Assembly (NCBI GenBank): GCA_022828595.1
Contig: JAKGHH010000008.1
Location: 6,623,728 to 6,687,727, forward strand
Length of the DNA: 64,000 nt
Reading direction: 5' to 3'
From: Nelumbo lutea
Lineage: Eukaryota; Streptophyta; Magnoliopsida; Proteales; Nelumbonaceae
This document shows, one piece after another, positions 57,205-64,000 of the stretch. Made by a program: the position numbers and the translations under genes. The first letter of the stretch is position 1; each line of letters starts with the position of its first letter. Under the pieces are notes generated by a model that saw only the letters and a program-made list of their open reading frames with translations, was not told the DNA's origin and ran no database searches.

Positions 57205-60200
57205 AGTTTACTACCTAAAATCATTATAGATAGGCCACCCATAAAACTTTGACAGTTTCCTTACCTTAAACTATGGCCAAAGGTTGGATCTGTTTCTAAT
57301 CTTAGAAGGCGTTTTTGTGCCATTTGATTGGATTAAATACCCATCCTCTAGACTTAAAACTGCATCTAGGACCAAGTTGAAGTGGCAGCTTATAGTCTCT
57401 CTAGATATACTAAAATGGAATCCCATCATTTTATTCCTAACATTGTATACTAAAATGTGCAGGAATCTAGCAATTTGTTCCCCCACAAGACTCCTTAACT
57501 TATCTTTTTTTTATCAATAACCACAGAATTCATTAATATTGGAAAGAAGTTACAGGAAAGAGGAGCTAAAGAATCTTAACTCCCCAGAACAGAAATACAT
57601 CTGAATTAAACACTCAAAACCTTACAATTGAGCCCAAAACCCAGAATTTCTAAAAACTCCTTGCCTAGCCAATTGATCAACAAAGGAATTAGCATTTCTT
57701 TTAACCCAAGTACATAGGACTTCCATATCCTTAATCAGCCACTTGAATTTTCTTTTCTCATTGCTGTAGCTCCACATCTTGGAAGTGTCTTCTTTTAGCC
57801 AATCCACAACAACTGCAGAATCTCCTTCTATAATCAGTTTCTTAACTTTAATTTCTTTGGCTCTTTGCACCCCTTCCAACATTGCTAACACCTCATCCCT
57901 CAAGGAGTTTCCCACTCCAATTGGACTAGAGAACAAAACTATTACATTACCTCTCTCATCCCTTAGGACCCCCCAATACCCGAAGGCCCTGGATTCCGCA
58001 TGCTACTGCCATCAAAATTTAGTTTGATAAACCCAGGAGGTGGAGGGTTCCACATGAGATTCAAATTCTTCTTCCTTGTAACTGAGCTAGCAACTTCTTT
58101 CCAATTTATTAGCAAATTGTTTGTTGAAAACTTTGTAAACTCCTTCATTGTCTTCAGCCAGTGTATTACTCTTATAAGAATCAATTCTACCATATTTTCC
58201 AAGTCTCTTTCCTTTTCCAAGAAGACCCTTGCATTTCTTTCCTCCCATAATGTCTAACAAACAGCAGCTCTCACGCATCTCTACATAATTCTTGATCTTT
58301 TCGTTGAGCATTGAATAGGTGAAGAGGAAAACAAGCTTTGCAGACTAGTTGGAGATGTCCACCTGCACCCAAATAAAGAAGCAAACCAATCCCAAATATT
58401 TTTTTTCCAAAACACAAGATATTCTTAAGTGGTACCCAGACTCACCAGCAGCTTTGCATAAAACACAACAGTGTGGAGATAAACAACTATTGGGTCTTTT
58501 TCTTTGAAGTAGGTCACCTGTGTTGATTCTTTCAAGGAAAACTTCCCAACAAAAGCTCCCAACCCTCGGAGGTATAGGTGTACACTACATTTCCTTGACA
58601 TCGAATGACAGTCCAATAGGAATTTCTGGTTGTATCAGAGCTTTAAAGAAAGATGCACAAGTAAATGATCTAGAGGGAGACAAAGACTAGATCCTACTAT
58701 CTATCTTTGTGGGTTCCAAGAAAATCCCATCAAGAATGGACACAAGAGAAGAAACATTATCTAGTTTTGTGTCCCTGAGTGCTCTTCTCAAACCCAAGTT
58801 CCAACCAAACCTGGAATTTGAGTTTGAGGAAACGGGGAAATTGGTAATTGGTTCATTTTTGAGGGTGGAGATTGCTAATATAGCCGGAAATTGTTCTTTC
58901 AAAGGGGTCTTCCCAACCCAAACATGTTCCCAGAACCTTATGAGATTACCCGAGTGCAAATCATACCTGATCTAAGGAGAGTTAGTCCACAGTTTCTCCC
59001 TCTCCAAAGAAAATCTCCACAACCATTTCTCTAACAAAGCCAAATTCCTCTTATATTCCCAATGCCTAGCCCTCCATCCTGCTTATTCCTGCACACCATC
59101 TCCCATCTAACCCTATGATCATTTTTCTCCTATCTTGGCTCCCACAAGAAGTCCCTCATTAATTTTCCAACTTGCTAGCCACCCTTGTAGGTACCTTAAA
59201 GACTGAAAGGTAATAGATGGGCAGATTAGGTAGGGTAAACCTGCTTAAGGTAATTCTTCCCCCAAGAGATAGATAGTTTTTCTTACAAGAAGCAAGTCTC
59301 TTTTCAAACCTCTCCACTACAGGAGTCCAAAAACTTCCTTTTTGGGGATTATCTCCTAGAGGGAGACCGAGGTAAATCAAAGGCCAATTGAATACTCCAC
59401 ACCACAAAACATTTGCACATTCAGGGATCTCACTTTCCCCCATAGTCACACCTACAACACAACTTTTATCAAAATTAACTTTCAGATTGGACATTTGCTC
59501 AAATAATTGTACTGTAAGTTTCACACTCCTAATCCAATTCATGTCCCCCCCTCACAAAACAAAATCGTATCATCTACAAACTGCAAATGTGTAAATGATA
59601 TACTTTCCCTGCCAACTCTCCATCCCTTAAATAGCCCTGTAGATTCTACCTTAGAGATTAAACTCCCTAATACTTCAGCAACCAAGGTGAACAAAAAAGG
59701 AGAAAGGGGGTCTTCTTGTCTTATTCCCCTCAATGCTAGGAAGAAATCTACCACTGTTCTGTTCACCAAAATAGAGTAGTGGCAAGACTGAATACACCCC
59801 AACACCCATCTGCACCATCTATCTCCAAACCCAAAATTAGTCATCACCTCCAACAAAAAGGACCAATCTACCAAGTCATAAGCTTTTTCCAAGTCTAGTT
59901 TACAGACCACCCCTTTCTTCTTAGATCTCTTGAAGTCCTCCACACTCTCATTTGCTATAAGAATTTGATCAATGATTTGTCTGCCCCTCACAAAACTCCT
60001 TGATTATTTGAAATGATGGTACTGATCACCTGTCCTCCTTAACTTATCATTGGGTAGTCTAGTCTCACGTAGAATTTTGCAAAGCCTATAGATTGCCTCC
60101 TTCCCCATTCTCAACTGGGTGTAACAATCAACCAATCTTCCCATTGTGTGCCAAAATGTGTAGGAATCTAGCAACTTGTTCATCCATAGAACTCCTTAAT

Positions 60201-60452
60201 GTGTCATTGACTTGTTCAGTCTCACGTAGAACTTTGCAGTATATAGAATCCTCCTTCCCCATTCTCAACTGGTAGTAACAATCAGCCAATCTTCCCCATA
60301 TATAGTTGATCCAACAAATCTTGTCTCTCTAGATCCTGAGTGACAAAAGGTTTTCTATCCACATAGTCCATCTATGCTAGCAAAATGGTCAATGTTAATG
60401 CAGCTACAGTGGTTGCAGCTCCAACCACTGCATACAACAATTCTCTGTCCAT
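57205..60452 (-). pseudogene. PIF/Harbinger transposase remnant split by a LINE
   Basis: The minus-strand N terminus begins at 60452: MDRELLYAVVGAATTVAALT, an in-frame TAG, then MDYVDRKPFVTQDLERQDLL and LRMGKEDSIYCKVLRETEQV. Next is SSMDEQVARFLHILAHNG (to about 60140). A second, partial copy of the QLRMGKEAIYRLCKILRETR segment follows at 60061-60140. After the LINE, 57486-57271 gives MGEQIARFLHILVYNVRNKM. These are HARBI1-like N-terminal segments; the DDE nuclease core is missing. No Myb-like partner protein seen. Confidence 0.8.
57503..60000 (-). mobile_element. LINE (RT, zf-RVT, RNase H) inserted in Harbinger remnant
   Basis: Read right to left on the minus strand: reverse transcriptase from FVRGRQIIDQILIANESVED through VCKLDLEKAYDLVDWSFLLE, IRQEDPLSPFLFTLVAEVLG and HLQFVDDTILFCEGGT (59991-59539), so the catalytic box is FVDD. 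Then the thumb YLGLPLGDNPQKGSFWTPVV and YLSLGGRITLSR (59400-59250), RFWEHVWVGKTPL (58940) and decayed zf-RVT. RNase H with KLNFDGSSMRNPGPSGIGG (58030), EGDSAVVVDWL (57830) and VKRNANSFVDQLARQG (57670) ends at FWAQL (57622). T run at 57505. Split into several frames. 5'-truncated before the endonuclease. Confidence 0.88.
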
Positions 60453-60539
60453 CTATTAAAGCAAACATGCGTAAAAAAAAGTAAGGCCTAGTGTGTGAAT
60501 AAACTAAGAGAGTTGTGGTCTTTCAAGCCGATTTCTTTT

Positions 60540-62690
60540 TTGAATATATTATTTTCTATGATAGAGGAAGTAGGGAGGGAGTGGAAAATTTGAGGGTGGT
60601 TGTGAACCTCTTTGAGAAGATGCCTAATTTGAGGATTAATTGGTCAAAGAGCTTAAGGGTTTGAGTCAACATTGAAGAAGATGAAGTGAGATTTCTGGCA
60701 AGTTCTCTAGGTTGTGAGAAAGGGGAGTGTCCAATGAAATACTTGGGTTTACCCCTTGGAAATAATCCTAGATCTGCTTGTTTTTGGTCTCCGGTGGTGG
60801 AAAGGATAGATAAACAATTAGCAACATGGAAAAGAAATTGTATTTCATTGGGGGGGGGGGAATAACCCTAATTAAATCCACTTTAGCAAATCTCCCAGTG
60901 TGTCAATGTTTAGGATGCCACAAAGGATAGTGAGGAAAGTTGAAAAAATCATGAGGGATTTTCTATGGGAGCCAGGGAAAAAAAGAAGGATCATTTGGTT
61001 AGATGGGAGGAGAGTAAATTAAAAGAGGAAGGGGTTTGGGAATTGGTAATGTTAGAATGAAGAATCAGGCTTTACTAGGCAAATGGCTTTGGAGGCTTCC
61101 AAATGAAAATGAGAAATTATGGCACAAAGTGGTTGCAAGCATTCATGGCATGTCATCCTATGGATGGGATGTTGGCTGTCAATGTAGGCTAACTTGGCTG
61201 CTCCCTGGATGACCATTCATGATGTCCTCCCTATGTTCCTTAATCTTATCAGGTATGATTTGTATTCTGGTAGTAAAATCATATTCTGGGAGGATTTGTG
61301 GATTGGGGATACTCCTTTAGGGGAGAAATTTCCTTCTCTTTATGATCTGTCTAGGATCAAGGGAAAGCCTATTTCTGATTTCCTAAACCATCATTCTCAC
61401 TTTCCAGGATTGAATTGGAACCTCGGTTTTAATAGGGAATCTTAGAGAGTCTAAACTGCTTGCAGTCTCTGATTTGTTAGGTTTGCTGAATTCAGTTTTC
61501 TTGGGGGAAGGTAGGTCAAATTCTAGAATTTGGGGTCCTAATTCTGATGGGTCTTTTTCTTGAAAATCCTTCTTTCATTCGATGGTTGCCACACAGTCTT
61601 CTCTTCAGTTTACAGTCAAAGAAATTTGGTGCCATCCTATTCCCCCCTAAAATCAATGCTTTTTGTTGGGAAGTCTTTCATGGTTGTATTAATACTTTTG
61701 ATGTACTTCAAAGGAAAAGTTCAAATGGGTGCTTGTCCCTTATCTGGTGTGTCCTGTGTATGTTGAATGGTGAGACTGCTATCCACCTTTTTTTATCATG
61801 CCCCTTTGTCAACTTTATTTGGAATTGGTTTACTTCCCTTTCCGGATGCAGGTGGTTTTCTCCTGACCGGTTGGAAGGTTTATTCACCCTAATAGTTGCA
61901 GTGGTAAGACAAGGAGGGGAAGGATTCTTAGGAGATGCACAAGAGCAGCAATACGTTGGACCATTTGGGAGGAAAGAAATGAAAGAATATTTGAAAGGAA
62001 AAAATGCAAGGAAGCTCTTGCGGAAACAATAACATTGAGGTGGCACATTGGGTAAAAAGTTTAAAGCAATTCTCAAATTTTAAAGTTGAAGACTTGTTCG
62101 GGGTTTGGGGACCTATTGCTGCTTCATCAACTATGAGGCGACAGGTTTGTGAAACCTGGTCCCCTCCAACAGAGGGTTGGATGAAGCTGAATTTTGATGG
62201 GAATTGTGTGGGTAACCCAGGCCCTTCAGGTATTGGGGGGGCATTAGAAATGAAAATGGTTCCATTATTCCTTTGTTCTCTGGTCTTGTGGCGGAGGGTG
62301 ATGTAGCTAGGGCAGAGTTTCTAGCTGCAATATGTGGGGTTGAGAATGCCAAAGAGCTGGGGATTAATAGACTGATCATCGAGGGAGACTCAAAAACTGT
62401 GATAAAATGGTTGCAAAAAGGGGAAGGAGTGACCTGGCAGCTAAAGAATGATTTTAGAAGGTTCAAATGGATGTCAAGAAATATGCCTATTCAGGTGGGT
62501 TGGGTTAGGAGATCGGCCAACAGCTTGGCTGATAGCTTAGCAAAGCAAGGGGTTCAAAGAACATATATGTTTTGGGCACATTTGTAATTCTGTCTTGGGT
62601 CAGCTTCTATGCTGATTTCTTTGTAACTTCTTGTTGTATATTAAAGCATCTTAATTAATGAAAATTTTCAGAGTTATTAATAAAAAAAAT
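60540..62690 (+). mobile_element. LINE 3' half (RT thumb, zf-RVT, RNase H) with poly(A)
   Basis: Starts in the reverse transcriptase just at TIIFYD (the active-site box edge). It continues YLGLPLGNNPRSACFWSPVV and CISLGGG (a G10 run here breaks the frame), FWEDLWIGDTPLGEKFPSLY (61280), zf-RVT PPKINAFCWEVFHGCINT (61640) and VRRSANSLADSLAKQGVQR (62500). RNase H also shows KLNFDGNCVGNPGPSGIGG (62180), AEFLAAI (62310) and EGDSKTVIKWL (62390), so its acidic residues survive. Ends WAHL at 62587, with AATAAAAAAA at 62680-62689. Several frameshifts. Confidence 0.88.
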
Positions 62691-64000
62691 TACCATGCCT
62701 TTGGCAAATGATGAGAAAAATAAATAAGTTTAAAAATAATATACACATTAAAGAATTTGGTGAAAGTGGACCAGCATTAGTAAAAAGAAAACAACATTTT
62801 TAGCTATATCACTCAAAGTCACCTAATGTTTCAGCATTAGTCCACTTTCAATTATCAAAAACCATATACTTTTAAACCTCATGCATCAGTCCCACACATT
62901 ACTCATGAAAATGGTGAAATCAATAGGCGGATATGCATCGATTATAAGAACAGAAAACTGCTTAAATGTCTATTCAGCATGTAAATTAAAATTAAATTCC
63001 TAGATAGTTTTACTGATCAAACCCCTATTCAGCAGGTGCTCTATCATATTTACTGATCAAATCATAAGCAGTTATAGTAAGCTAGGTAGCCTAGGGTCTA
63101 GTTTTAAATAATATTGGTTTGAATGCATGTCTGTGCCAAGAATTCTATGTCATGGCCTGGTGGCTATGGGATGCCCATAGGTTTTATATGAGAAGCCATT
63201 GTTCTACATGACTGTACATTTGCACTTGAAGATGAAGCAAATTGAAATTGGAGAGAATAACGTTAAGTTGGGCTGGGATTGAGTAACTTTGAGCTTGAGG
63301 CTAAGGTGGGTCGGTCCCTCTAAATACAGTTCGGCTTGGACCTAAACCTCAACCACCAACCCCAAGTGCATCATCACTTTCTGAATTCCAGACGTGTTGG
63401 GAACATCATTCCCATATTTCAAAACATTTATAATGCTAAGAAACCTCTCCTACCTCTACATATTTCAGAACATTTGATCATTATCATATCTATCAAAAAA
63501 AAAAAAAAACATTTGATCATTATCATTGTGGAAAAACCCAATATAAGATAGGGTATATAAGGGTGCATTGAATTTGTCGCCAATAAAGAGGGTTTCCAGG
63601 CTTCGAAAAAAGAGGGTTTCCTATTAGATGTGCAATTGTTATGATCATTTTGTACATGTATAGCAAGGTGTTTAGTGAGGATCCAATAAATCATTTTTTT
63701 TTGAGAAAAGGTAATGTAAATTTTATTAATACAAACAACTAGTACAAAGGCCCCCCAACTAAACACCTTAGATGGGGAAACAGCCCAAATATGACAAAAT
63801 TGCAGATGCCATAGGCTCCTAGAATTCAGCCTAGCCCCCAAATCAGCAGCCTGGATTCTCTTCAAAGCTGAGACTCAAGAAATCAGCTTTCCAACAGAAA
63901 TGGATATCAGGTATTCCGGATCCTTGTAGAAATTCAGAAAAAGTCTTTTGTTCCTTTCTGCCCAAATGGTGCTGATGACTGCAGCCAGCATGGACATCCA
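62436..64000. repeat. right arm of large inverted duplication
   Basis: Reverse complement of 32725-34290. The identity continues to the last base of the window, so the arm extends beyond it. It begins inside the LINE RNase H domain at about 62436. Confidence 0.9.
63697..64000 (-). mobile_element. 3' end of the RNase H-less LINE (inverted copy)
   Basis: T run at 63697-63704, then on the minus strand the untranslated end and, near the window edge, the SAVISTIWAERNKRLF segment seen at 32726-32790. It is the mirrored end of the LINE at 24.9-33.0 kb. Confidence 0.88.

Larger units (their letters stand above)
51624..59047. repeat. segmental duplicate B (parent) of the RPL28-DUF1764 block
   Basis: Counterpart of 11764-19123. 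It is the parent because RPL28 is whole here and the LINE at its right end continues past the breakpoint. The left breakpoint falls in RPL28 intron 2, about 135 bases right of the Tourist-like MITE. Confidence 0.9.

Overview
This window is nuclear DNA from a flowering plant. The evidence is spliced genes with GT/AG introns of up to 3.6 kb, plant-type promoter motifs (TGGGCC/TGGGCT site II boxes and AAACCCTAA telo-boxes), a Ty1/copia element, several RNase H-bearing LINEs and many MITEs. I cannot name the species from sequence alone. I recognise only three host gene families: RWDD1/GIR2 (RWD domain), ribosomal protein eL28 (RPL28) and a DUF1764 protein, the last in two copies. The rest is transposons, their debris and segmental duplications.

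Layout. 1-10.9 kb: a minus-strand RWDD1-like gene. Seven exons are readable and the 3' end lies left of the window. Its introns hold a long hairpin and at least three LINE fragments. 10.9-11.8 kb: an AT-rich repeat immediately upstream of RWDD1. 11.76-19.12 kb: a derivative duplicate of 51.62-59.05 kb, carrying the last exon of RPL28 without the rest of the gene, an intact DUF1764 gene, a MITE, a PIF/Harbinger transposase scrap and LINE pieces. 19-24.9 kb: mostly non-coding, including a 1.2 kb G-poor tract followed by a purine-rich tract, possibly a Tat/Ogre-type LTR. 24.9-33.05 kb: a 5'-truncated LINE with an 11-bp target-site duplication, split by a 5.65 kb copia element that has its own LTRs and target-site duplication. 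32.7-34.3 kb: one arm of a large inverted duplication whose other arm runs off the right edge (62.4-64 kb). 34.3-36.3 kb: a degenerate duplicate of the RWDD1 5' end with its start codon lost. 35.25-41.15 kb: two AT-rich Helitron-like elements arranged head to tail, with nested MITEs. 42.1-45.4 kb: a small minus-strand LTR element whose interior joins two gypsy fragments in opposite orientations. 45.5-48.6 kb: MITEs, a tandem repeat and an unrecognised ORF. 48.7-52.0 kb: the complete RPL28 gene, with a long second intron carrying two tandem copies of a box C/D snoRNA candidate and two MITEs. 51.6-59 kb: the parental duplicate. 57-62.7 kb: Harbinger and LINE remains.

Three duplications are chained through the window. 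In the first, the RPL28-DUF1764 block (parent right, derivative left) joins the RWDD1 flank inside a truncated MITE at about 11,764. In the second, the RWDD1 5' block (parent left, derivative at 34.3 kb) abuts the third, an inverted LINE-bearing block, at about 34,291. The resulting gene dosage is one full RPL28 plus one orphan exon, two intact DUF1764 genes, and one RWDD1 plus one dead 5' fragment.

I saw no CRISPR array, no bacterial features and no convincing tRNA or rRNA gene. The most interesting items are the duplicated intronic snoRNA candidate, the chained duplications, the head-to-tail Helitron-like pair, the mosaic LTR element and the duplicated reverse transcriptase active-site segment in the copia element.
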